Assembly (NCBI GenBank): GCA_015680685.1
Contig: MNCI01010510.1
Span: 313,287 to 377,286, forward strand
DNA from: Gnetum montanum
Taxonomy: Eukaryota > Streptophyta > Gnetopsida > Gnetales > Gnetaceae
Length of the DNA stretch: 64,000 nucleotides
Direction of reading: 5' to 3'
Shown here: piece after piece, positions 49,901 through 60,955 of the stretch
How the letters are laid out: every line of letters begins with the position of its first letter
Numbering within the stretch: position 1 is the stretch's first letter
Translations under genes and position numbers: made by a program
The notes under the pieces: model-generated
What the model saw: only the letters and a program-made list of their open reading frames with translations
What the model was told of the DNA's origin: nothing
Database searches by the model: none

Positions 49901-52900
49901 AGCATTTGGGAGGCTAGGTGAGAGAGAGCCACCCGGGAGGAAGAAGGAGACCGCCGGGGAGGAGTCATGGTTGGCGCAAAAGGAAGGACTTGGGAGGGCA
50001 CGGTGACTAACCGGAGGGCGTTTCTGCAGAAAATGGAGCAGAAAGAGGAAGGAAAATGTGTGTAGACGTCAGTGCAGAAGCACATGGAGTTAGAGGCGCA
50101 CAGGGAGCAGCATTGGATAGAATGGTGGATGGAAGGGAGTCCAGAAAGGCTGGATTGTGTGCTGGCGGATGCAAGAAATGCGGATTGGATGCTGTAGGAA
50201 TAATGGAATTGGTAGCTGGAGGGAATGACAACTCGGGAACCAAAAAACATGGAGTTGGGGCACCAAAATTAATGCCTGGCCATTGTTGCACGGAATGGAG
50301 GGAGCATTGGTGAGGAAGGAGAGGCACCAACGTGTGGGAAACAAGGGAGGCAGACCCTGCGGAAACGGGGGGCCATTGGGGCCTGGGAGTCGCATAGATC
50401 CTGTGGTGTCTGCAATTCTAGGAAGGATGTCCCTGTCTGGTAGAAGAGTCCCAAGACATGTGCCAGCCTGGTGTCACTGGAGTGGATTTGGCGTTGGAAA
50501 GAGAATAGCTTGGAGGGTGCTCAAAAAACACATCGATGCTGGGGCCTGCACAAAACATTTTGGTTGTTGGAAAAAACAAATTGTGGTCAATGTAGTCCTG
50601 TTCCAGAAAATTGATGTCACGGGAATCAACGACCTTGTGATTGTTTTTGTCATAGCACCTGTAAGCTTTAGATGTGGGAGAATATCCAACGAAAATACAA
50701 GGCATAGCTTTGCCATCTACGTTTTGTTTGTTTTGGGCAGGGATGTGCACATAGCAGGGTGAACCAAAGATTTTCAAATGTGAAATATTATGTGCATAAC
50801 CATGCCAGAAGTCATAGGGTGTTTCATTGTGAATTGATTTGGAAGGCACTCTATTTAAAAGATAAATTGATGTTGCACAAGCTTCTGCCCAAAACATATC
50901 TGCTAAGTTTGACAGTTGCAGTAAACACCTGGCCATTTCAACCACGGATCTATTTTTCCTTTCAGCTACTCCATTTTGTTGGGGTGTATAGGATGTGGTA
51001 CTTTGATGAATAATTCCATTCTTCTTGCAGAATTCCTCAAATTCTTGGGACAAAAATTCACCACCACGATCTGTTCGGATTTGCTTGATTGTATTGCCAC
51101 TTTGATTTTCTACTGCCACCTTGAATTCTCTAAACAATGCCAATGTTTGATCTTTTAATTTCATAAAATAACCCCAAGCAAATATGGAAAAATCATTCAC
51201 GATGATTAACATATAGCGGTTTTTGCCTAGGAAAATCAATGCTTGCATGGGACTGCATAAATCCATATGGGACTGGATCTAATTTTTCTTGAGATCTATG
51301 TTCTTTCCTAGGAAATGGCAATCTTGTGATTTTTCCTAGTTGACATATGCCACAATCATGACTATTGGGCAAAGAAAATTTTGGCATACCTCTGACGAGT
51401 CCTTTTTGCATGCGGTCCATTGAGCCAAAGTTGACATGTCCTAATCGAGCATGCCACAACCATGCAATGTTGTCAGTGACAGTGAGGCATTGAACATCCT
51501 TTTGTATCTGCAACTTATACATTTGATTTTTGCTAATAGGGATAATGGCAATACCCTCATCATCATTAGCCTTAGAGATTTTACATTCTTTTCAAATGCA
51601 ACACGATACCCATTGTCACATAATTGTCCCACACTTAATAAATTCTTTGAAAGATCTGGAACAAAGTAGATATGGGAAATAACATAGTTGTTACCTTGCG
51701 TGGTTGTGATGGCAAGCGATCCAATCCCAGCAATGGTTAACTTCTTCCCATTACCTCTGGTGACCTTTCCATCATATGTTTCCAGACTTGAGAAGAGTTT
51801 CTTGTTCCTAGTCATGTGATTGCTGCATCCACTATCAACATACCATGTGTTGTTGTCGCTAGCATCTGATGCCTTTGTAGAGATTAGGAGGTGATCTTCC
51901 TCCTCTTCAATATAAAACAATTGCTTACCTTTTTGGTGATTTTTGTGGCAATCTTCATCTTTTGCAATTTTTGCTTTGCCTTTCTTTTCATGCTTCTTCC
52001 TAGACCAACATTCATGAGTATTGTGGGTGTTGGTACCACAGAAATCACAATGCTTACCTTCATTTGATTGATTTGATCTTCCACAACCACAACCTCCGGA
52101 TCTGCCACAATTGCGTCCACGTCCTCTAAATGAGGATCCACTTGAGGATCTTTGATTTTGATTGAATGATCTCTAGAATTGTGCTTGAAATGCATTTGCT
52201 GTTGAATCCTCACGATCAGCAATTCTTTGCTCGTATGTCTTTAAGCTTCCTATGAGCTCAACCATGGTCATCTTATCGAGATCTCTTGCTTCTTCAATAG
52301 CCATGACGATGGGATCATATCGTTGGGTCACACTTCGAAGGATCTTTTCAATAGCATGCCTTTCCTCAAGCGTTTCTCCACAAGATTCAAGTCCATTTCG
52401 AACTTGTTGAAATCGGCTGATGTATTGATCAATATTCTCTGGATCTAGCATGTGCAAAGATTCAAAATCTTTCCTTAAAGCTTGTAACTTGACAACACAA
52501 ACTTTTAATGAATCCCTTGTATGCAATCTCCAGTGCATCCCATGTAGCTTTGCTTGTTGGATGCATGATGATTTTGGGAAAGATTGTCAGATCTAACCCA
52601 AATTGAATGATGAATAATGCTTTTGCATCTTTCTTACGAAGCTTCTTGACTTCATTCTTTTCATCTTCTGTTAGGGCTTGAAATGTTGCTTGATCAACAT
52701 CTTGAAATCCACCTTCAACAATACCCCATAGATCTTGTGAGATCATAAATGTCTTGATCTTGATTGCCCAATATTCATGATTTTCTCCATTGAATACAGG
52801 AATTTGGAGAGACACAGATCTGTTATTTTGGGCCATTCTAGAGAGATCTATTGTCAAGAATCTAAGCTAACCAAGCTCTGATACCAAATGAGAAATCTGA

Positions 52901-55900
52901 ATCTAAAGGGCCTTGGATCTACTATCTATGCTAAACAGAAATTAAAGAACTTTGTTAGAACAAAAAACACACAATCTGTTAATCCAGAATCTATATATTT
53001 ATGAATATGTGCTGCTACAATTATATAGACTTGGATCCTTCCAAGAATGGATTTGAAGAGATAAGCATGAGTCTCTAAAATCATGGGAATGATCCTTATC
53101 ATCTTATTTATGGATGAGATAATCATGGGTATGGATAAGCATGGACAACTAGGATCTCATCTTATTTAGAATAAATAAAAGGATGAGATCAATCTCCTAA
53201 TAATGTGGAACGTTTACACATCATCTTCCATAGGCATTGGGTTGGCTTTGGCTTTGTATGTTTACCACACCTCATTGCTTGGAATTTCTGAGGTGAAATG
53301 AACAGGTTTCACTTTTTATGTTAGGTTGACTATTGGGGGCACTTTTTTAAAGACTAAATTGCTGCTGATGGGTTTGCTGGCGGTACTGGTGTTCTATTTA
53401 TTTTGTTTTCTATAGAGACCATTTTGTGTTACTAAATGAAATTTTCTTTCAATATTTAAAATTTTAAATGAATAGGGATGAGTAGGTGAAATAAGTTTGC
53501 ATGGAAATCTGACAGTGACTTAGTTTATAGCACACAATGGTCTCAATTCATTTCCTTTATAATTTCTTTTCAGTTTCAAAAATTTTAATTGATTTACCCT
53601 TCTTTAGTTATTGAATTGAAGTTTCTGTCATAGTAGTTAAATGCTTGAATTTAACTTGATACTAATAAAGAGCTAAAAGTTTGTCTGGAATGTGTAATGT
53701 GCTCATCATATTATTCATTTGCCTGCCTGTGAAGATTGCTGGAGGAACAGGAATAACACCGATGCTGCAAATAATTGATGCTGTTCTTAAAAATCCAGAA
53801 GACAAAACAAAGGTATATCTACTTGAGTGTACTATTCATACGCAAGTTTCTTATTTTGTAGTTTGTCAAGGTGTTCACTATATGCTTCTTATATGAAAAA
53901 CTGAAACTATATTTTAATTACGGGCAGACCCTATGAATTTATTGGATAAGTTAAGTTTTAACATATTTTTTATTTTTTATTTTTTATTTTTGCACAATGC
54001 TTGTATATCTCAGCAAGTGGCATATTGGTCTCAAACCTGTAGCTTGAAGATGCCATTAGAATATGTATGTTTTAAAAAGCTTTGTCCTATCAGTCCAACT
54101 ACTAGTGACTTGATGCAATAATCCAAGTATGAAGACTAAGAAAACTGTCTTAGAAATGTACAACTCACAGCAGAACTAGGAAGAAACATAGAAATTTATT
54201 AAAGATTCTAGACGTTTATTTCCTTTCGAAATTCAACCTGCAACGCTCAATGGTAAAGGAATAATTTTAGAACTTGGTCAACGTTGGTCTTGTAGATGCA
54301 CCTATAGACAGCACATTATTTAGTAAGATATCACAAGCTTTTATGACTTGCATAATCACAATTCTTACCAATGTCTATCACGGTTGAAGTTTACTACTCT
54401 GAAGACTAATTACTCAAACTTTTCAAACACTGTTTTACATGACTACCGACATTCTTTCCTTTGGAAGAGAGCTTTTAATTAAGACTTTTTTTGGGCTGTT
54501 ATTCAAATAAGATGCTTTAATATTTGAGAAATATTTTTTTTAAAAAGGGTGTTGAAACTGGAACTGGATGCTTTAATATTTGAGAAATAAGATGCTTTAT
54601 TCAAATAACATGAAACTTTCGTAGAACTTACACAAAACATAATAATGTGTTAAATCAATGTACTGTTAAAATTAAATCTGCGACTTGCAAAAATTTGAGA
54701 AATATTGATTTGAATGATGCACCTATACAATATTTTGTTTATTTAATTTCTGGTCTGGAAAGAGCTATCGACTTAATAGTTTGTTTGTTCAAGTTTATAA
54801 CCCGAAATAGGGGCTTTTTAAAGACATAGATTCAGGGCTTTAAACTGAGTATTCATTAGAGTAAAAGAATCTGTATATAAAATGCTATATTATCAAATAA
54901 ATGAAAAAGGGTTAAGTGTTTATCTGTTATTGCTTTAGGCAGCATACTGGTGAGCAAACCTACTAAGAAATCATTTATACATGCTTCTTATAAAAATGCA
55001 CCTTGTATCGTCAGGTGGGTGAGGACCAGTTGGTCACAAGTTCAATGTATTTTTAGATGCTTAATGTCCCCGCAGAATAGTTATCGGAGCATATCACATC
55101 TTCATGTGTATTAGCACTTACTGTCAATTTCAACATTGAATTTTATAAAATGGTTTTCAAATCCTATCTTCATCAGATTTTTTGATTAGTACTTTTTATT
55201 TGTTTCTCTTTACTGCAGATCACTCTATTGTATTGCAACATATCCCCTGATGATATCCTTCTTAAAGAGAAGCTTGATGCTCTTTCATGTGGCCATCCAA
55301 ATTTCAAGGTATTTTACATATTTGCAAGAAAACACTACTAGCACCTTAATGTATCAGACGTGTTTTTTTTTCTGACTTATTTAATCGTGTTTGGTACAAA
55401 ACCATAACTGCAGGTTTACTACCTTGTGGACAAACCCTCTCATGGCTGGATTGGTGGAGTTGGTTATATTTCAAAAGACACAATTTTGAAAGGCTTGCCT
55501 GGTCCATCAGAAGATGCACTTGTCCTGGTATGCCTTTCGCTCTGTTTTGAGTTCTTTTGCATATTTCTCATTTTTACTATTTGTTATTATGAAGATATCA
55601 ATTGTTCATAATCAGATGCGGGATTTTAGAAATTATATTTTGGTATGCCATTTCAGTCATGCATGTACAACACTGTTCAAGATTTCCTTAATGTTATTTA
55701 AATCCTTTCTGAATTTTCCGAGTTTTTTTTATCAAGGAATGTTTTTGTGAAACACGACTAAATTTCAAAAAGAACTAGAATACAGTTAGAGTATGAGAAT
55801 GGGTTTTAATATTTTATGCTTCGGTAAGAGGATACATGCATCTACATATCTGATTGGGTAGTTTACAGTAGTTGGCATTGTGAAATGTTTATTCAGGAAG

Positions 55901-58900
55901 TCCAGACGTCTATAATTATCAGTGAAGCTTTAGTGAATTTCCACATCAAGTTAATATACATTTTAACGTGAGAAGTAATTGGGCATAATAGTAGTAAGAG
56001 CGCAGGAACAATCATGTCCAAAATACCAAGAACAAAAACTAAGTTAGTAGCCAAGTACAGAATCTGCCAAAACGCAAGCGCACAAGTAGAGCCCAGGATT
56101 CCCTAATCAACTACAAATTGAATTTACCAATTATCATCATGACACATGTAATGCTTCCAAGGAGTTTTAGATGCTGTAGCTTCCTTTCTAACTGATACGT
56201 TAAGGTAAGCTTTGAGTAAGCACAATAGAAAGAGGCAGGTCACCAGGGGATTCAGGAGCCTCATCCTTAGGCTCAAGCTGCTTAACTTGGTCATCCACAT
56301 TAACAGGCTCATCATCCAACCATTCTGCAATAGGCAAGAAGGGATGTATGTCCTCAATATCCAATCCGTTATAGCTTAGCCTTTCTTGTTCCATCAGCTT
56401 AGCTTTCAGGTTGTAACTGACAAACACCAAATCATTTAGCCTTTGAGAGGTCAACCTGCCATGCTTGTCGAAGTGTATATGTTCAAAGACACTCCAATCA
56501 CATTTGGACACTGCAGAAATTAAAAAAGCCTTAATATGGAAAATGAGTTCAAAATTATAAAGTTGAATATCAATATAGCTAAAATGAAAGAAGCTTACCC
56601 CATGCACTACAAGGTTGAGAAATAATGCGAATAGCTACATCTTTCAGTTCAAGTGTATCAATTCCATAATTTTCCCACCATTGCTCTATGTAAATTGAAA
56701 GGATTAAAGAAGAAAATTGGTGCTCTGATATTACAATTAAAAATTTTTTACATCTAACAAAATTTCTGATTATAATTACTTGTAATTTGCAAATTATTAT
56801 GTTTCCTAGATGACTTGTTAGTTACCTGGTCTTAGTAAATCTCTTGCCTTGTCCACAACTGGCCTATTGAACTGGGTGCCTGTCTTTGTTTTGTATTTCT
56901 CAAGTTGTAGAATTATTGCTAACCGTGTTTCTAGATCATACACAATTTTATCCAACGCCTCTTCCAAATTAGCTTTTATTTTTACATCAGTTCTTTGATC
57001 AAGAAGGTTTCCGAATCCAAATAATGGATTCAGAATATGTGCAGCTGAATGCAAAGGGTTGTGAAGCTGATTATTCCATCTGAAAGAATAAGGGACTTAA
57101 AATACATTATGATTTGAACTTTGGAAAGAGTTTTCATAAAATGTGCAACAAGCACCAATAAACCTCACCTTTCATCGATTATAGATGAAATTGTTGGATA
57201 CCTATGGCCTAGCTTGATTTCTTCCAAATAGGATATGATTGTTGTCTTGGCTCTAGACATTGCGTCATAGATGTAGGCAATTGAAGGTTTATCTCCATCC
57301 ACCATTTCAAGAATCTTCACCAGTGGCTTGGCAATCTAAACATCAAATAATAAGTTCGTAATCAAGTACCAAAAATACCAAATGTCCATTAGTCAAATTT
57401 TGCATAGACACGTAGCTATATACCTCAACTGCATTCTTTGCCTCATACCAAAACTTCCCAGCTGTTTCAACCATATCATACACAATTGAAATGGTAACAT
57501 TAGCTTCATCCAACTTACGAAGCGCATGGAATTTCTTGTCATCCCTCCAAATGGAGCAGTTGAATGTATGCATCAGTTCAGGTCTATGTTCAATCATGCT
57601 TTCCAACAAGATGAAGTGGGTCGCAAACTGAGTTGTCCCAGGTGTCAAAATTTCTTTGCCATTTGAATATTTGATGAACAGATCATGCACAATGTGGTGG
57701 GTGTAAATGAATTTTGAAACAAATTTTGCTTTTTCAATCACCTGAATTTTAACAGTTGTTTGTTAAAAAGTACAAATGAATGTAGCGCACAAGTGAAGAG
57801 GTAAACGTGAGATATGCTTGCTTACTTCGGATACCCATGACAACTTTGCAAAATCTTTCAAGATACAATCAATGCAATGAGCTGCACATGGCGTCCAGTA
57901 CAGACGTTTATAATGGCACATCAACATTTTTCCTGCTTCCCTAAAGGCAGTGGAATTATATGTAACGACCTAAAGAAAATAGAACAATTCTTTAGCAAAT
58001 ATCTAAATGTTGAAGCCTAAAATGCATGATTCAAGTTAAATGAAATTGTCCTCATGGCTTGCCTGAACAACTTTGCTCGACCCCACCTCTTCTATTGACT
58101 CCTTCAAAACCTCAAACAAATATTGGTGATCCTTTACCTTTCCAGATGCATTAATGGCCTTAAGAAACATGCTTCCATTCAGCGAACCCACCATAATGTT
58201 CAGAAGGGTTTTGTTTCTTCCATCTGTCCAAAGGTCACACATGATGCTGCAGCCTGACTTATCCCAGACTTTCTTCTTCTCTGCCATGGATTCATTAATT
58301 TCATCCTTGCATTCCTGTAGTAAGAATGTCTTTGCATGATGATAGGAAGGGGGCGTGTAGTTTCCAGGACCGCACTCTGCTGTCATCTTACATGCACGTT
58401 GAAATAAAGGGCTATTAAATATGTGCAAGGGTAAACCATGAGCATAAAATACTTGCGCCCAAACTTTGTGGGTCTGCTGAACATGGTCTTGCTTCAAATT
58501 GCAGCTAGGATGATTCGTCTGTTCCCCACTGGGACCAGCGAGATGTAAACCAAAACACAAGGGATGAGAGTAAGCACTAGGAGAAACAGGGTCATCTTCT
58601 TGTAGTGGAGCTGAGGAACCAACAGCACTCTCCTTGCCGGCTTCCATGCTTTTAGAATTTATGTTGTTTTCGAATACAGTTATTGTCGTACCTCTTGGAC
58701 GACCCATTGTTCTGCTTCTTCCTGTCTTTTCTCTCTTAGTTTGATGCTGCGAATTTTTAAGAGTCTTTCTCTTTTCCTTACTCTCCTCTTTCCGCATCAA
58801 ATAGGTTCTTATTTCTTGCTGAACTATGACAGGCACATTTGGACAACCAGCAATATCATGACCGGGTATCTTTGCCAAATGATACTTCATTCTGTGAACC

Positions 58901-60955
58901 CCTGAATCGGTTCGCTTGTTACAATACTTGCATAGGATTTTTAGCGGATCTTTGTGAACAGGGTCCTGATAATCAACATGCTCCCATGCAAGATCTTTGC
59001 GTCGAGTATTTGGAGCCATTCTGACAGAAATTCTAATAAACGGTACAATAATCAGCTTGGAATTAGATGCAGTTAAAAACTTCTAATCATTGCTGAAATT
59101 GGAATTTGCCATTTTGTAAGATCATATTAAACACTAATGGCTTCTTCCTCTAATTGCGACTAAATAAAGATCTCTAGGGTTACATGAGAAGACATGCGTA
59201 ATAATTTTGCTTTTTGTTAGATCTTGGCAAACGTAAGGAAGAGCCTTTTTGTTCATTTTTAACATATTTGAGCCAGATAACGTACACACGGATTGAAATT
59301 TCAAGTTACCTTTAAGGCTTTAATTGATCCACCGGAGCATCAAGTTTGATTATGTTTGATGTGCTCCGAAAGTCCCAAACTTCTGACGTCAGCGGACCAA
59401 CAAGCTACGGACCCAGCGGTTTGTCGAACTGCTGAATCCAAATCAGATGCGCGTAGTCGTTTTTGTGCGCAACACAAAAACATATGATAACCATAGGAGG
59501 ATGTTCATCTTGGTCTATATATAGGCGGCGGTGGCTGGTATCGAACTACTTTTATTTTAAATTTTTATTTTTAAGTGTCCGGCGACTTAGTCGCCCGAAG
59601 TCGCCGTAAAAATCGCGCCCGTGAATGAAGATTTAAAGGAGTTGCGGTACATACTGCCTAATTGTGAATGGGAGATTCAAGCCAAGACCGCAGAAATTTA
59701 TTGAAATTTCGACGGATCATTCTTGTTTATAGGCTTGCAGAGGCTTATTATCCAAATGCACAATTTTTATGTTGATGCGTCTCTTATGTTGATGCATCCT
59801 TGCTGAGCCTCATATGTTGATGCGTCTCTTTTTAAAATTGACTTTGCATGGACTAGCAGGAGGAGGGGCATCGAAAATTTGATGGTTATGATAACGTCAG
59901 ATCTTTTTGAATAACTTGCTTTTTACTGTACACATCGAAATTTATGTTCAAGCTGGGTTGCAGGACACGCGAAATTTTGATATTGGTTTATCTTCGTTGA
60001 CCATGGTAATATTTCATTTCTTTTCAAGTTTGGGACTACGTGCCATTTTGCCTGTACAAAGAAACTAATTTCTCAGGGTAAAAGATCACATATTGAAATA
60101 TATGACCGCTTTTTCAAATTTACATCATTCCCCATACTGTAGATTGATGGCCATTCGCTACTGGGAAGGAATTGCTTTTCTAGCATCAAATCATCATTTC
60201 TTTTTAAAGATTTAGGAGTTTTTTAAGTTCAGAGGGCAGAGCCAATGGCGGTAACAATGCTGGGCTTAGTATGTATTGAAAGAGCTTCACTGGTTACAAA
60301 TAGCATTGCTATATTGGAGATTTATGGATATGGATACAGTTTAATATCCTTCTTGGTTGAGAACTGATGCACCAAGTTGCTAGCGCCAAAACTTAATATT
60401 TCCCGTCTTGGTTGCAATATTTGTTCTTCATAGCCAATCATGGGCCCTCTCACTCCCTGAGCATTGTGAAATTCGCCAGGTGGTTTGCTGTGCCCAGCTT
60501 CTAGCCTGTCGATGCTCTTGAAGAATATGATGATCAAATGTGCTTTTCATTGTGATTCATGTTTTACAATTTTCCTCAACCTCCCACTAGTAATGTACAA
60601 AAATTGATTACATGAACCGATCAAATATCTCTACGCCTTGAGAGTTTTTCTTAGAGTCCTTTGCTAATGTACTTCGTGTTAACCAAGGTTACCTGAGAAT
60701 CTGATAATATTAGAGTTTTTTCTTAAATTTTTATCATAGGTATGTGGACCTCCTGGAATGATGAAGCATGTATCTGGTCCTAAAAATCCAGATAGATCTC
60801 AAGGAGAGGTATGGTTTATTGCTATAATAATGTTTTTGCATGGCCATGGTATTATGCGTTGGTAAAGTGCGTTGAGTGTGCGAGTTTTGTCAAAGCAGGT
60901 ATCTGGACTTCTGAAAGAATTGGGATATTCAAAAGGCATGGTGCACAAATTCTGA
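43968..60955 (+). CDS. CBR2-like: NADH-cytochrome b5 reductase-like protein, mitochondrial type; 13 exons, intact
   Basis: Flavoprotein that passes electrons from NADH through FAD to cytochrome b5-type acceptors. Exons: 43968-44171, 44983-45022, 45249-45324, 45558-45617, 46007-46057, 46621-46675, 46892-46962, 47055-47106, 53735-53812, 55219-55308, 55414-55527, 60740-60808, 60899-60955. All junctions are GT-AG and phases agree; 1017 coding bases give 338 residues, close to Arabidopsis At5g20080 (about 328). Residues 1-45 are Ser/Arg/Ala-rich like a mitochondrial presequence; 49-65 are hydrophobic (possible membrane anchor). The FAD motif RPYTPIS is at 143-149, GKMTQH at 167-172, the nucleotide-binding GGTGITP at 206-212, CGPPGM at 299-304, and the C-terminal Phe is kept. 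Introns 8 and 11 host antisense mobile elements. The mitochondrial location is inferred from the N terminus and family. Confidence 0.93.
47786..48147 (-). repeat. 3' LTR of copia element D (left copy)
   Basis: Minus strand TGGAAGATG...GATTTCTCA. It is preceded on that strand by a G-run polypurine tract (plus-strand C-run at 48152-48158). It has a 16-bp insertion-like difference ('taaacatagatatgga') relative to the right copy. Confidence 0.93.
48131..49620 (-). pseudogene. RT and RNase H of copia element D, broken
   Basis: Reverse transcriptase: [20 protein letters not shown] (about 49360-49300), [14 protein letters not shown], then the active-site LYVDDLI (49110-49090). RNase H: about 48700-48150, with [29 protein letters not shown] and [15 protein letters not shown] stop splits the palm region near 49167, another separates AASSVAS from AMWVHS near 48455, and the N-terminal RT continues in another frame up to about 49620. 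Confidence 0.88.
49622..50420 (-). other. Linker between integrase and RT of element D, with a duplicated join
   Basis: Low-complexity Pro/Ser/His-rich coding linker typical of copia polyproteins between integrase and RT. A single N at 49882 separates two copies of about 45 bp ('gtgaaaatttagatccagca...'), probably an assembly join. The many overlapping frames on both strands come from its GC-rich composition. Confidence 0.6.
50418..51522 (-). pseudogene. Integrase of copia element D
   Basis: GAG-pre-integrase zinc region: [16 protein letters not shown]...CGICQLGK (51456-51340). Catalytic core in the 50418-51266 frame: [12 protein letters not shown], then TDRGGEF with the second Asp (about 51074), and [18 protein letters not shown] with the catalytic Glu region. 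The two parts are in different frames, joined by a shift near 51230-51270. Confidence 0.88.
51441..51920 (-). pseudogene. Protease region of copia element D
   Basis: Contains [12 protein letters not shown] (about 51845-51810), the copia retropepsin active site D-S-G, and [16 protein letters not shown]. Runs on from the nucleocapsid in the neighbouring frame. Confidence 0.85.
51884..52857 (-). pseudogene. gag of copia element D
   Basis: Starts [20 protein letters not shown] (52857), with the copia capsid features [17 protein letters not shown] and a UBN2-like region. A frameshift near 52490 moves into [20 protein letters not shown]...[10 protein letters not shown] and [13 protein letters not shown] Gly/Arg-rich segment and one CCHC knuckle ([14 protein letters not shown], about 52050-52010) follow in a third frame. 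Confidence 0.88.
52875..52886 (-). other. Primer-binding site of element D
   Basis: The minus strand reads TGGTATCAGAGC, the standard initiator tRNA-Met complement, two bases inside the 5' LTR. Confidence 0.93.
52889..53230 (-). repeat. 5' LTR of copia element D (right copy)
   Basis: Plus-strand TGAGAAATCTG...CATCTTCCA, so minus-strand TG...CA. Followed by TA and then the GGCAT flank. Confidence 0.93.
56200..59019 (-). CDS. hAT-family BED/DUF659 transposase-like gene, 7 exons, open throughout
   Basis: Exons (minus strand, 5' to 3'): 59019-58063, 57969-57826, 57741-57424, 57335-57169, 57079-56826, 56685-56599, 56510-56200. They join in phase to 746 codons including the stop. The first intron uses a GC donor (CAG|GCAAGC); the rest are GT-AG. 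A BED-type zinc finger is at about residues 22-65 (CKYCNKR...[18 protein letters not shown]). A basic, nuclear-signal-like stretch is at about 78-105. The DUF659/RNase H-like core starts [17 protein letters not shown] (first Asp kept). At the second motif it reads VVTYNSTAF, where relatives have VVTDNA, so an expected catalytic Asp is Tyr. The hAT C-terminal region has EQWWENYG and [12 protein letters not shown]. It may be a decaying transposase or a protein kept for another role. Confidence 0.85.
59020..59660 (-). promoter_or_regulatory. Upstream region of the intronic hAT-type gene
   Basis: A GC-richer stretch upstream of the ATG at 59019. The palindromic TATA-like CTATATATAG is at 59516-59525. 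A TGACGTCA element (bZIP-type core) lies near 59382-59389. A GTCGCC-rich block at 59577-59606 contains GGCGACTTAGTCGCC. The last may be the transposon terminus, because AGTGT-GGCGACT-A also occurs near 28552 upstream of hAT 1. Confidence 0.45.

Larger units (their letters stand above)
47786..53230 (-). mobile_element. LTR retrotransposon D (Ty1/copia), inserted antisense in intron 8
   Basis: 5445 bp including LTRs of 362 bp (left) and 342 bp (right). On the minus strand the order is LTR, primer-binding site TGGTATCAGAGC (52886-52875, initiator tRNA-Met type), gag, protease, integrase, RT, RNase H, polypurine tract, LTR. Integrase before RT defines Ty1/copia. Target sequence GGCAT flanks it at 47781-47785 and 53233-53237, with two extra bases (TA) on the right. 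LTRs differ at about 6 substitutions plus a 16-bp and a 4-bp length change, so it is the youngest LTR element here. It is defective: several frameshifts and stops. Confidence 0.95.
47107..53734 (+). other. Intron 8 of the reductase gene (6628 bp)
   Basis: Donor ATG|GTAAGA at 47106/47107, acceptor GTGAAG|ATT at 53734/53735, phase 0. It contains copia element D; without D and its target duplication the intron would be about 1.2 kb. The rest has no gene. Confidence 0.88.
55528..60739 (+). other. Intron 11 of the reductase gene (5212 bp)
   Basis: Donor CTG|GTATGC at 55527/55528, acceptor ATCATAG|GTA at 60739/60740. It contains an antisense hAT-type gene (56200-59019) with its own GC-rich upstream region. 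55528-56199 has no recognisable content. 59660-60739 holds three imperfect copies of TATGTTGATGCGTCTC near 59768-59832 but no gene. Confidence 0.88.

Noticed and set aside
49890-50762. Several long overlapping frames on both strands within element D
   Set aside because: They lie in the low-complexity GC-rich linker and integrase end of the copia polyprotein; the minus-strand polyprotein explains them.
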